A stretch of DNA of 23,830 bases from an uncultured Muribaculaceae bacterium (GCA_910576935.1 CAJTKG010000038.1:1-23830), one strand, 5' to 3'. Shown: positions 1 through 9,566, counted from the first letter of the stretch. Notes: generated from the letters alone by a model not told the origin. Numbers and translations are program-made.

Positions 1-153
1 GTCACTATACGGTAATGCCATTTTTGTATGGCGGGTCGGAGTACTATGCTTTCATAGCCGATTGAATTCAACCATTCTAAAATTTTACATTGACCTCGGG
101 TGCGGCGCCCGGTCGGTGCGGCTCACCCACCGGCGGCCTCGACGCCTGCGGCG
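1..153. other. Gene-free left edge with GC-rich hairpin
   Basis: No coding region or RNA gene is recognisable here. A GC-rich imperfect hairpin lies at 109-133 (arms 109-118 and 124-133, one C/C mismatch, 5-nt loop), followed by further GC-rich sequence with a short CGCC/GGCG repeat. It may be the end of a transcript that begins outside the window, or a decayed repeat. No function can be given. Confidence 0.4.
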
Positions 154-193
154 TAATAAAAAAAGAGTCTGCGCCATTGACACAGACTCTTTT
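154..193 (-). terminator. Rho-independent terminator of tRNA-Pro
   Basis: Positions 161-171 and 183-193 are perfect inverted repeats (11 bp, 11-nt loop). Read on the minus strand, the stem is followed by a run of T (complement of the A-run around 157-164). It lies 13 nt downstream of the tRNA 3' end, in the right orientation to end that transcript. Confidence 0.85.
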
Positions 194-205
194 GCTTTCG
201 AATTG

Positions 206-279
206 TCGGGGTGACTAGACTCGAACTAGCGACCTCACGCCCCCCAGACGCGTACTCTAACCAACTGAGCTACACCCCG
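206..279 (-). tRNA. tRNA-Pro (anticodon GGG)
   Basis: The minus strand folds into a complete cloverleaf. The acceptor stem is CGGGGTG/CACCCCG, the D stem GCTC/GAGT, the anticodon stem CGCGT/GCGTG with loop CTGGGGG, and the T stem GCTAG/CTAGT with loop TTCGAGT. Loop positions 34-36 read GGG, so it decodes proline CCC/CCU codons. The discriminator base is A. The next bases on the minus strand are CA, not CCA, so the 3' CCA must be added after transcription, consistent with the cca gene at 11421. It has its own promoter and terminator, so it is probably a single-gene transcript. Confidence 0.95.
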
Positions 280-299
280 ATGATTTCTTAAAAGCGATG

Positions 300-330
300 C
301 AAAGGTATAGACAATTTTTTAATCGCGCAA
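300..330 (-). promoter_or_regulatory. Promoter of tRNA-Pro
   Basis: The minus strand carries TACCTTTG (300-307), matching the Bacteroidetes -7 consensus TAnnTTTG, with TTG (328-330) exactly 20 nt upstream as the -33 element. The -7 box is 20 nt from the mature tRNA 5' end. The rest of the 280-595 gap is AT-rich near the tRNA and holds only the gyrB promoter and a small palindrome at 517-526; I see no gene in it. Confidence 0.75.
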
Positions 331-516
331 GTTTTTGTCAAACTTTTTTTCAAAATAAATAAAAATTCCCGGATCGGATTCTTTGAACTATGTATTTGCC
401 ATCATCGAATCTGTGCGTTTAATCGGCTGATTTTCGGTTATAAGGGTTATGCTGCGTCATGCCGATTCGGGGTGTGTGTCTCCGGCGGCCATATGACGTG
501 AGAATTTTTAAATGAG

Positions 517-526
517 ATTGATCAAT
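517..526. promoter_or_regulatory. Perfect 10-bp palindrome upstream of gyrB promoter
   Basis: ATTGATCAAT is a perfect palindrome, 15 bp upstream of the gyrB -33 element. Its position would suit an activator or repressor site, but a palindrome this short and AT-rich can occur by chance, and no protein can be assigned to it. Confidence 0.2.
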
Positions 527-541
527 GGCTTTGTAAACTAT

Positions 542-572
542 TTGGCTGAACGCAAAAAAATGAGTAACTTTG
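542..572 (+). promoter_or_regulatory. gyrB promoter
   Basis: TAACTTTG at 565-572 matches the Bacteroidetes -7 consensus TAnnTTTG, with TTG at 542-544 (spacer 20 nt) as the -33 element. Transcription would start near 579, giving a leader of roughly 17 nt before the ATG at 596. Confidence 0.8.
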
Positions 573-595
573 TATGCTAATTATAAGAATAAATT

Positions 596-2527
<1,932 letters not shown>

Positions 2528-2538
2528 AAAAATACCGG

Positions 2539-2564
2539 GCGGCTCGGAGTCAACTCTGAGCCGC
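2539..2564 (+). terminator. Hairpin after gyrB, probable terminator
   Basis: An 11-bp stem (2539-2549 with 2554-2564, one G-U pair) closes a TCAA loop 12 nt after the gyrB stop. The T tract on the plus strand is weak, while an A-run precedes the stem, so on the minus strand it would look like a strong terminator. It probably ends or attenuates gyrB transcription or stabilises its 3' end. Confidence 0.5.
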
Positions 2565-2614
2565 TGTCATAAATGTCACGGACGTTCAACGACATAGCAC
2601 TGAAAAATGTTATA

Positions 2615-2665
2615 GTGATGTAGCGACCATCATATAATGACATAAAACACGTCGCTATCCATCAC
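2615..2665 (+). repeat. Imperfect inverted repeat in rnr leader
   Basis: GTGATGTAGCGAC (2615-2627) is the reverse complement of 2651-2665 apart from a two-base insertion. The arms are separated by 23 AT-rich nt. It lies 27 nt upstream of the rnr ATG. I found no clear TAnnTTTG box in the gyrB-rnr gap, so this could be a leader hairpin acting on rnr translation or stability, or an operator. Confidence 0.45.
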
Positions 2666-2692
2666 AAAATAACGTATATATAACCATTCGCC

Positions 2693-4951
2693 ATGGCCAA
2701 GACTACAAAAAAATCACGACAGACCGATATCCTTAGAGGAGCGGTTGACAGCTATATACAGCAGCAGAGCAACGTCACGTTCAATTATAAACAAGTGTCA
2801 CATGCACTCGGAGTTGAGAATCCGGCGCAGCAGCGTGTTATAGCGCTGAAACTCGCCGAGCTCGCTTTTGACGGCGATCTCATAGAGGTGTCGCCGGGCA
2901 AATACAAGACGCCGAGCCGTACGACAGTCGCAACGGGCGTATTTGTGCGTCGCTCGAACGGCAAGAACAGCGTCATCACCGATGAAGACGGCGAGCCTAT
3001 CTTTGTCGCCGAACGCAATTCGCTCCACGCCCTTAACGGAGATAAAGTCAAGGTCAACATCGCGGCGCGTGTCAAGGGTCGCGAGCCAGAGGCCGAGGTG
3101 ATAGAAATCGTTGAAAAGAAAGATCAGACATTTATCGGCACGCTCAAGGTCGAGCGTCACTACGCTTCGTTGCTGACCGATTCCAAATATCTGGCTTCTG
3201 ACATAATTATACCTCGTGCCAAACTCAAAGGCGGTGTCAGCGGCGACAAGGCGGTCGTCAGGATAACACAATGGCCCGACGACTCCAAGAATCCTATCGG
3301 CGAGGTTGTCGATATTCTTGGCAAAGCCGGCGAGAACAACGCCGAGATTCACGCCATACTCGCCGAGTTCGGCTTGCCGTACCGATATCCCGAGGCGGTC
3401 GAGAAGGCTGCCGACAGGATAGATGCCGGCATAACCGACGATGTCGTGGCTGCCCGTCGCGACATGCGTAATGTCACGACCTTCACCATCGACCCCAAAG
3501 ACGCCAAGGACTTTGACGATGCACTGTCGTTGCGCAAGCTCCCTAACGGCAACTATGAGGTGGGTGTCCATATCGCCGATGTCACGCACTATGTCAGACC
3601 TGACACAGTCATCGACCGCGAAGCCCGCGACCGCGCCACATCGGTCTATCTTGTCGACCGTGTCGTGCCTATGTTGCCCGAGCATCTCAGCAACGGCATC
3701 TGCTCGCTCCGCCCCGATGAAGACAAACTTACATTCTCGACAGTATTCGAGATGACCCCTGACGGACGTGTTGTAAAATCGGATATCACGCGTACGGTGA
3801 TACGCTCCAACCGCCGTTTTACATACGAAGAGGCTCAGGATGTCATCGAGTCCGGCAAAGGTGATTATGCCGACGAGATTCTGACACTCGACCGTTTGGC
3901 AAAGATCTTGCGCGCCGCTCGATATGAAAACGGTTCGGTCGACTTCGATCGAATGGAAGTGCGCTTTGATATCGACGAGACCGGTCATCCTGTCGGCGTA
4001 TATTTCAAGGAGTCGAAAGACGCAAACAAACTGATCGAGGAATTTATGCTTCTTGCAAACCGTACCGTCGCCACCACCATTGGTCTCGCCGGCGGCAAAA
4101 AGAAGGGCAAGCAGTTTGTATACCGCGTTCATGATGTGCCTGATGTAGACCGCCTCAACAATCTGAGTCAGCTTGCCCGAACATTCGGCCACAAGATAAA
4201 AACCAAAGGCACTCCGCAGGAAATCAACCGTTCGCTCAATAAAATGCTTGCCGATATCAAAGACCGTCCGGAAGAAAATCTGCTCGCTACACTGGCTATA
4301 CGCTCCATGGCCAAAGCTATATATACCACCGACAATATCGGCCATTATGGTCTTGGATTTGACTATTATACGCATTTCACTTCGCCGATACGCCGCTATC
4401 CCGATATGATGGTACACCGTCTTCTCGAACGCTATCTCGCCGGCGGACGCAGCGCCGGCAAAGACAAGCTCGAGCAGCTTTGCAAACATTCGTCAGACCA
4501 GGAGCAACTTGCGGCCAACGCCGAGCGTGCCTCAATCAAATACAAGCAGGTCGAATATATGAGCGATCGTCTCGGCGAGGTCTATGACGGCGTTATCTCC
4601 GGCGTCACCGAGTGGGGGCTCTATGTCGAGCTTGACGAGAACAAGTGTGAAGGTCTTGTGCCCATGCGTGACCTCGCCGATGACTACTATGACTTTGACG
4701 AACGCAACTATTGTCTTGTCGGCCGTAGGTATAACCATCGTTATCGTCTCGGTGACAAAATCAAGGTGCAGGTGGCGCGCTGCAATCTCGAACGCAAACA
4801 ACTCGATTTTGTTATCGTCGACGAGAAGAATCCGCCACGCACGCTCGACAGCCTCAAAGGAGGTCGCAGTGTTGCCGAAATCCTTAAAGATGGCGGCAAG
4901 AAGAAAAAACAGCATCGACATGAGTCGCCCGGTCGTCGTCGCCGTAAATAA
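2693..4951 (+). CDS. rnr: Ribonuclease R (3'-5' exoribonuclease)
   Basis: This is a processive 3'-5' exoribonuclease of the RNase II/RNB family that degrades structured RNA in the cytoplasm. The 752-residue protein has an N-terminal winged-helix segment (about 10-70), cold-shock-like OB domains (about 75-220), the RNB catalytic domain (about 250-590) and a C-terminal S1 domain (about 640-725), ending in a Lys/Arg-rich tail. The metal-binding cluster IDPKDAKDFDDAL is intact (Asp267, Asp273, Asp275, Asp276). Length, S1 domain and basic tail favour RNase R over RNase II. The ATG start gives MAKTTKK, with no alternative needed. folB starts 27 nt after the stop, so the two may share a transcript. 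A second RNA-decay gene, rny, lies downstream. Confidence 0.95.
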   Translation: MAKTTKKSRQTDILRGAVDSYIQQQSNVTFNYKQVSHALGVENPAQQRVIALKLAELAFDGDLIEVSPGKYKTPSRTTVATGVFVRRSNGKNSVITDEDGEPIFVAERNSLHALNGDKVKVNIAARVKGREPEAEVIEIVEKKDQTFIGTLKVERHYASLLTDSKYLASDIIIPRAKLKGGVSGDKAVVRITQWPDDSKNPIGEVVDILGKAGENNAEIHAILAEFGLPYRYPEAVEKAADRIDAGITDDVVAARRDMRNVTTFTIDPKDAKDFDDALSLRKLPNGNYEVGVHIADVTHYVRPDTVIDREARDRATSVYLVDRVVPMLPEHLSNGICSLRPDEDKLTFSTVFEMTPDGRVVKSDITRTVIRSNRRFTYEEAQDVIESGKGDYADEILTLDRLAKILRAARYENGSVDFDRMEVRFDIDETGHPVGVYFKESKDANKLIEEFMLLANRTVATTIGLAGGKKKGKQFVYRVHDVPDVDRLNNLSQLARTFGHKIKTKGTPQEINRSLNKMLADIKDRPEENLLATLAIRSMAKAIYTTDNIGHYGLGFDYYTHFTSPIRRYPDMMVHRLLERYLAGGRSAGKDKLEQLCKHSSDQEQLAANAERASIKYKQVEYMSDRLGEVYDGVISGVTEWGLYVELDENKCEGLVPMRDLADDYYDFDERNYCLVGRRYNHRYRLGDKIKVQVARCNLERKQLDFVIVDEKNPPRTLDSLKGGRSVAEILKDGGKKKKQHRHESPGRRRRK

Positions 4952-4978
4952 TAAATGTTGCAGCACCGAAACGAGACA

Positions 4979-5338
4979 ATGACAAAAGCGGAGATATTGG
5001 TTGATCGTTTGAGAATCAGGGCAAACCATGGCGTTTTTCCTCAGGAAACCGTCGTCGGCAACGTCTTTGAGGTTTCATTGAGACTGTCTTATCCGCCGTC
5101 GTTCGAAGCCATGGAAGATGACAATATCGGCCATGCGCTCAATTATGCCGAAGTTGTTGAGATCGTCAGACAGGTGATGGCGACGCCGTCGCAGCTGCTT
5201 GAGAATGTCGCCGGCCGCATCCGCACGGCTCTTGTCGGCGCATTTCCGGCTATCGACGGCGGCGAGATCACGGTCAGAAAACTCACGCCTCCGATTTCGG
5301 CTCAGCTCGAGTCGGTCGGCTTTACGTTTACCTGGTAA
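4979..5338 (+). CDS. folB: Dihydroneopterin aldolase
   Basis: This enzyme converts 7,8-dihydroneopterin to 6-hydroxymethyl-dihydropterin and glycolaldehyde in folate synthesis. From the ATG at 4979 the protein is 119 residues, the usual size for FolB. The family pattern RANHGVFPQE is present with the conserved Glu23, as are a conserved Asn-Tyr pair (LNYAEVV) and the active-site lysine in VRKLTPP (Lys101). An in-frame ATG at 4955 would add eight residues unlike the family; the later start places the first beta strand (AEILVDRLRI) at the N-terminus as usual. It lies 27 nt behind rnr, probably on the same transcript. No strong terminator follows, only a short T-rich stretch. Confidence 0.92.
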   Translation: MTKAEILVDRLRIRANHGVFPQETVVGNVFEVSLRLSYPPSFEAMEDDNIGHALNYAEVVEIVRQVMATPSQLLENVAGRIRTALVGAFPAIDGGEITVRKLTPPISAQLESVGFTFTW

Positions 5339-5415
5339 ATCAAAGTGATAGCGGTTTTTTTTGAACGGATGTGATATTTTTTACATTCGGCGGCAGCGCA
5401 TTGAAAAAAAAGTAT

Positions 5416-5423
5416 TACATTTG
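5416..5423 (+). promoter_or_regulatory. -7 element for coiled-coil gene/zapA
   Basis: TACATTTG matches TAnnTTTG. No TTG sits at the ideal 19-21 nt distance, so the -33 part is weak. Transcription would start near 5430, which rules out the in-frame GTG at 5423 as a start and supports ATG 5441. Confidence 0.6.
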
Positions 5424-5440
5424 TGAAAATTTGGAATAAA

Positions 5441-5734
5441 ATGGCCGTCGATCTCAAACAACAGCTTGACCGCGTGGCGACCAAGGCCGACTTGGTTGTT
5501 GAACGTTACTGTCGTTTGCGCGATGAGAAGAATGCCGCCGACGTGCGTATAGCCGAGCTCACAGTCGAGCTTGAGCGAAACAAGGTCGAGATAGAGAAAC
5601 TCACCATGGAGAACGAGTATCTCAGAATAGCCTCGACGCTGGCGCCTGACAGCAAACGCCTCGAAGAAACACGGGCATTGATTTCCGGATTGGTGCGGGA
5701 AATAGACCGCTGCATCCTCGATCTCAACGAATGA
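5441..5734 (+). CDS. Small coiled-coil protein upstream of zapA (ZapB-like candidate)
   Basis: This is a 97-residue soluble protein with no signal peptide. Its centre (about residues 20-65) is rich in Glu, Lys, Arg and Leu with heptad-like spacing and should form a coiled coil; a second helix closes the protein. I do not recognise a named family with certainty. Size, coiled coil and position directly before zapA (9-nt gap) suggest a cell-division partner comparable to ZapB, but that is inference from context. The ATG at 5441 is chosen because the upstream GTG at 5423 overlaps the -7 promoter element. Confidence 0.75.
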   Translation: MAVDLKQQLDRVATKADLVVERYCRLRDEKNAADVRIAELTVELERNKVEIEKLTMENEYLRIASTLAPDSKRLEETRALISGLVREIDRCILDLNE

Positions 5735-5743
5735 TGCTGACAG

Positions 5744-6034
5744 ATGAAAGATAAACTGAAGGTAACAATCAAGATAGCCGACGTCGAACCGGTGCATTTC
5801 GATATTGACAGAGACGAAGAACCTGTCTATCGCAAAGCCGCCTATCACCTCAACAAGTTGTGGGCAAACTGGCGAGAGGTCCATAAACAGAAATCCTCAC
5901 ATGAGGTGCTTGCGCTTGTCGCTCTGGCATTTGCCGAACTGTATTATCGGAAAGGCGACCAGTTGCAGGCTCAGAGTGAGATGATTGACGATTTTGAGCA
6001 TAAACTCGACGAGATATTGCTCAAAGCCGACTGA
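5744..6034 (+). CDS. zapA: Cell division protein ZapA
   Basis: ZapA binds FtsZ and promotes bundling of protofilaments at the division ring. The 96-residue protein has the expected layout: an N-terminal beta/alpha head (KVTIKIADVEPVHFDIDRDE), a segment resembling YRKAAYHLNKLW, and a helix with LALVALAFAELYYRKGDQ that continues into a coiled-coil tail. Length matches the family. It follows the coiled-coil gene by 9 nt, so the pair is probably one operon. In several bacteria zapA is followed by the 6S RNA gene, and here too a foldable non-coding stretch follows. Confidence 0.88.
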   Translation: MKDKLKVTIKIADVEPVHFDIDRDEEPVYRKAAYHLNKLWANWREVHKQKSSHEVLALVALAFAELYYRKGDQLQAQSEMIDDFEHKLDEILLKAD

Positions 6035-6055
6035 TAGTTGAACGAAAGTTTTTTA

Positions 6056-6155
6056 TCGTCACCCCGGTCGATTTTCCCGTGTCACAATATATGGCTGACG
6101 CGGGCCTGTCGACGTGTGGATTTATCTGCCGCGATCGAACCGCCGAGGTCGACGA
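6056..6155 (+). ncRNA. ssrS: Candidate 6S-like structured RNA between zapA and rny
   Basis: The 162-nt gap between zapA and rny contains a long interrupted helix. 6056-6060 pairs with 6151-6155, 6061-6063 with 6147-6149, 6065-6067 with 6143-6145, and 6068-6072 with 6134-6138. Inside it, 6077-6085 and 6097-6105 form a second hairpin (CCCG/CGGG and GTCA/TGAC with a mismatch between). A closing stem with internal bulges around a large bubble, directly after zapA, resembles the layout and location of 6S RNA (ssrS follows zapA in E. coli). No clear promoter or U-rich terminator is visible and I cannot test a covariance model. It could instead be the rny leader. The strand and identity are inferred. 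Confidence 0.45.
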
Positions 6156-6196
6156 AAGAGAAATTTTATTTAACTGTTAATCAATATAAGTAATAT

Positions 6197-7741
6197 ATGT
6201 TACACATAATATTGTATATCGCTATCGCCATCATAAGCGCGGCTATTGCAGTGGCAATCACTGTCATAGTTCAGCGATCGATGGCAAAAAGCCGCGCAAA
6301 GGTGATTTATGACGACGCCGTCCGCGAGGCTGAAGACCTGAAACGCAACAAAATTCTTGAAGGCCGTGAAGAGGCTCTGCAGATAACCGCCGATGCCGAG
6401 AAACAGGCAAATCAGCGTATGTCGAAGATACAGTCGACAGAAGCACGTCTGAAACAGCGTGAACTTCAGCTCAACCAACAGCAGGGCGAGAACCAGAGAG
6501 CCAAAAACGAACTTGAATCGACCCGACAGACTCTCGAGGCACAGTTTGCCGTTGTGGAGTCGCGTCAGGCTGAGCTTGACAAACTCCACCATCAAGCTCA
6601 GGAGCAACTTGAGCATATCTCGGGTCTGTCATCGCAGGAGGCCAAGGAGAAACTTATCGAATCACTCAAGGACGAAGCCAAGACGGCTGCCGCCTCATAT
6701 ATCAATGACATCATGGACGACGCCAAAATGACGGCCAATAAAGAGGCTAAGCGTATTGTTGTCCAGTCGATTCAACGCGTAGCCACCGAGACCGCCATCG
6801 AAAATTCGGTCACGGTTTTCCATATCGACAGCGACGAAGTCAAGGGTCGCATTATCGGCCGCGAAGGCCGCAATATCCGTGCCCTTGAAGCTGCTACCGG
6901 CATAGAGATCATAGTCGATGACACCCCCGAGGCTATTGTGCTTTCGGGCTTTGACCCCGTACGTCGCGAAATCGCACGCCTCGCTCTGCATCAACTTGTC
7001 GCCGACGGTCGTATACATCCCGCGCGTATTGAAGAAGTCGTCGCCAAGGTGAGAAAACAGATAGAGGAGGAAATCATCGAGACCGGTAAACGTACGGCCA
7101 TCGACCTTGGCATCCACGGTTTGCATCCCGATCTCATCCGTCTCGTCGGCAAGATGAAATATCGTTCGAGCTACGGTCAGAATCTGCTGCAGCACTCCCG
7201 CGAAACTGCCAATCTCTGTGCCATCATGGCCTCTGAGCTTGGCCTAAACCCCAAAAAAGCTCGTCGCGCCGGACTTCTCCACGATATTGGCAAAGTGCCC
7301 GACGACGAGCCCGAACTCCCGCACGCACTTCTGGGTATGAAACTTGCCGAGAAATATAAAGAGAAACCCGAAATTTGCAACGCCATCGGCGCACACCACG
7401 ACGAAATCGAGCAGACATCACTTCTTGCTCCGATCGTTCAGGTCTGCGATGCCATCTCCGGTGCCCGTCCCGGTGCCCGTCGTGAAATAGTCGAGGCATA
7501 TATCAAGCGACTCAAAGACCTCGAGCAACTTGCTCTTTCTTATCCCGGCGTGCTCAAGACCTATGCCATACAGGCAGGCCGTGAGCTACGCGTCATCGTC
7601 GGTGCCGACAAGATCGATGACACAGAGACCGAAAAACTCTCGTCGGAGATCGCTCGCCGCATTCAGGATGAGATGACATATCCCGGTCAGGTCAAGATCA
7701 CCGTCATACGCGAGACACGCGCCGTCAGCTTCGCCAAGTAA
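6197..7741 (+). CDS. rny: Ribonuclease Y (membrane-anchored endoribonuclease)
   Basis: This endoribonuclease initiates mRNA decay at the inner membrane. The 514-residue protein starts with a transmembrane helix (about 3-25) and continues with a long charged coiled coil (about 30-175). A KH domain follows around 205-270 (VKGRIIGREGRNIRALE), then an HD domain with QHSRE at His333 and LHDIGK at His362-Asp363. All hallmarks are intact and length is normal. The start MLHIILYIAI places the membrane anchor at the N-terminus. The next gene, 27 nt downstream, encodes a RicT-type protein; in Bacillus subtilis RicT is part of the complex that directs RNase Y, so the adjacency is meaningful. With rnr upstream, two main RNA-decay enzymes lie close together. 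Confidence 0.96.
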   Translation: MLHIILYIAIAIISAAIAVAITVIVQRSMAKSRAKVIYDDAVREAEDLKRNKILEGREEALQITADAEKQANQRMSKIQSTEARLKQRELQLNQQQGENQRAKNELESTRQTLEAQFAVVESRQAELDKLHHQAQEQLEHISGLSSQEAKEKLIESLKDEAKTAAASYINDIMDDAKMTANKEAKRIVVQSIQRVATETAIENSVTVFHIDSDEVKGRIIGREGRNIRALEAATGIEIIVDDTPEAIVLSGFDPVRREIARLALHQLVADGRIHPARIEEVVAKVRKQIEEEIIETGKRTAIDLGIHGLHPDLIRLVGKMKYRSSYGQNLLQHSRETANLCAIMASELGLNPKKARRAGLLHDIGKVPDDEPELPHALLGMKLAEKYKEKPEICNAIGAHHDEIEQTSLLAPIVQVCDAISGARPGARREIVEAYIKRLKDLEQLALSYPGVLKTYAIQAGRELRVIVGADKIDDTETEKLSSEIARRIQDEMTYPGQVKITVIRETRAVSFAK

Positions 7742-7768
7742 CCGCAGTCTCTTATATACGTATTATAT

Positions 7769-9103
7769 ATGAGCGAAAAAGACAAGGCCGTCGAGGACGA
7801 CGGCCGCGAAGAACTGAAACCGGCCGGCGCCTGCCGCCGCTGTTGCGACAAAGAGCCGCGCGGCAAACTGCACTCTTTCAACTGGCTCGACGACATACCC
7901 GGCGGGTATGCCGACAGCGATATGGTAGAAGTGCAGTTCAAGAACACGCGCAAGGGCTATTATAAGAATTCGATTAATCTCGACCTCAATATAGGCGACC
8001 TCGTCGCTGTCGAGGCCTCGCCCGGTCATGATATAGGCGAGGTGACACTGGTCGGCGCATTGGTTAATTTGGCGATGCGCAAAGCCAATGTCAAACCCAA
8101 CGCCGAGGTCAAGCGCATATTCCGCAAGGCCAAACCGGCCGATATCGAGAAATTTGAGGAAGCCAAAGCCCGCGAGCACGATACCATGATACGTGCCCGC
8201 AAGATTGCCGAGAGCCTCAACCTCAACATGAAAATCGGTGATGTCGAGTATCAGGGCGATGGCAACAAGGCCATCTTCTATTATATCGCCGACGAGCGCG
8301 TTGACTTCAGGCAACTCATCAAAGTATTGGCCGACACGTTCAAAGTGAGGATAGAAATGAAACAGATCGGCGCGCGTCAGGAGGCCGGGCGTATCGGCGG
8401 CATCGGTCCGTGTGGACGTCCGTTGTGCTGTTCGAGCTGGATGACCAACTTCGTTTCGGTAGCCACGAGTGCCGCCCGCTATCAGGATATATCGCTGAAT
8501 CCCCAGAAACTTGCCGGACAATGCGCCAAACTCAAATGCTGTCTCAACTTCGAGGTCGATGTCTATGTCGAGAGTGCCAAGTATCTGCCGCCGCGCGATG
8601 TCAGACTCGAGACCGCCGACGCGACATACTACCACTTCAAGACCGATATATTCAAGCGCGAGATAACATATTCGACAGACAAATCGTTTGCCGCCAATCT
8701 TGTCACAATCGGCGCACGGCGAGCTTTCGAGGTAATCGCCATGAACAAAGCCGGTGAAAAACCATTGACACTCGAGGCTGAAGAAGGTGCCAGACCTGCC
8801 GAAAACAAAGCGTTCGGCGATATACTCGGTCAAGATGACGTTGCCCGTTTCGATAAAAAGAAAAAGCGCAAGAATAAACAGAAATCCCAGTCCCGGGCTG
8901 CCAACGGCACCGGAGGAGATGATGCTAAATCTGCCGGCGATTCCCGCACCGAGAGTGCAGACGCCGAGGGCTCCGGTGAAAACCGTCGTCCCGAACGGCA
9001 GAAACGCCGTGTAGACCGGCGTCGCCGTCAGGGTGGAGACAAGTCTAACCGTCCCGAAGACGGTGACGCAACCGCCGGGGGCAAAAACGAGTCTGCATCA
9101 TGA
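7769..9103 (+). CDS. ricT: PSP1-domain protein, RicT (YaaT) family
   Basis: The protein has 444 residues. The PSP1 domain (about 50-270) contains the cysteine pattern of RicT: CGRPLCC at Cys215/220/221 and GQCAKLKCCLNFE at Cys252/257/258, residues which in the Bacillus Ric (Y-) complex hold an iron-sulfur cluster. In Firmicutes RicT works with RicA and RicF to steer RNase Y cleavage; here it sits directly after rny, but no ricA or ricF homologue is in the window. Two things differ from the short Firmicutes form: an N-terminal extension with a further cysteine cluster CRRCC (Cys22/25/26), and a C-terminal tail (about 350-444) rich in Lys, Arg, Asp and Gly that looks disordered and could bind RNA. 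It overlaps gldH by 4 nt (ATGA). Confidence 0.85.
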   Translation: MSEKDKAVEDDGREELKPAGACRRCCDKEPRGKLHSFNWLDDIPGGYADSDMVEVQFKNTRKGYYKNSINLDLNIGDLVAVEASPGHDIGEVTLVGALVNLAMRKANVKPNAEVKRIFRKAKPADIEKFEEAKAREHDTMIRARKIAESLNLNMKIGDVEYQGDGNKAIFYYIADERVDFRQLIKVLADTFKVRIEMKQIGARQEAGRIGGIGPCGRPLCCSSWMTNFVSVATSAARYQDISLNPQKLAGQCAKLKCCLNFEVDVYVESAKYLPPRDVRLETADATYYHFKTDIFKREITYSTDKSFAANLVTIGARRAFEVIAMNKAGEKPLTLEAEEGARPAENKAFGDILGQDDVARFDKKKKRKNKQKSQSRAANGTGGDDAKSAGDSRTESADAEGSGENRRPERQKRRVDRRRRQGGDKSNRPEDGDATAGGKNESAS

Positions 9104-9564
9104 GATCTTTGCCGGCTATTGCTGTGTCACTGTTGCTGATGACTGCGGCATGTGGTTTCGGCGCAGACGAAAACGGCGACTACAGAACTGTCGACGCCGG
9201 CGGTTGGCTCTATGGCGACACGCTTGTCTTCGGTCCGCTCGATTGTGACTCGGGCTCACGGGGAGATCTTGTCATAATAGTGCGTCACGGTAACGGATAT
9301 ATATATAGTAATATATGGCTCGAGATGACGAGGCAGACCGCCGATACGGTAACCGTTACCGATACGTTCGACATTGCTCTGGCTGATCCGATGGGGCGTT
9401 GGTACGGTACAGGTCTCGGACTGAGCTATCAACGTGCCGACACTGTACTTAAAAACATTATAGCGCCCGACAGCGTTCCTATAAAGATACGGCACATTAT
9501 GCGTCAGGACATACTCGAGGACATCGAGCAGATTGGCATAGTGTTTGTCGCAAACGGTAAATAG
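9100..9564 (+). CDS. gldH: Gliding motility lipoprotein GldH
   Basis: This is a 154-residue lipoprotein with a hydrophobic signal and lipobox ending at Cys18 (LLLMTAAC). The mature part has the GldH pattern: an early Trp-Leu-Tyr-Gly-Asp segment, an SNIWLEM strand, a DTFDIALADPMGRWYGTGLG stretch, and a C-terminal MRQDILEDIEQIG. GldH is required for gliding in Flavobacterium johnsoniae but is also widespread in non-gliding Bacteroidales, where its role is not settled, so motility should not be inferred. The ATG overlaps the ricT stop (ATGA), pointing to translational coupling, and the HAD gene follows after 2 nt. Confidence 0.85.
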   Translation: MRSLPAIAVSLLLMTAACGFGADENGDYRTVDAGGWLYGDTLVFGPLDCDSGSRGDLVIIVRHGNGYIYSNIWLEMTRQTADTVTVTDTFDIALADPMGRWYGTGLGLSYQRADTVLKNIIAPDSVPIKIRHIMRQDILEDIEQIGIVFVANGK

Positions 9565-9566
9565 AC

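Noticed and set aside
2798..4489. A 563-codon open frame on the minus strand inside rnr
   Set aside because: It is fully antisense to an intact RNase R gene and has no protein-family motifs; long antisense frames arise here from the codon bias of the real gene.
5423..5440. GTG at 5423 as start of the coiled-coil gene
   Set aside because: It overlaps the last base of the TACATTTG promoter box and would precede the predicted transcription start; ATG 5441 is used.
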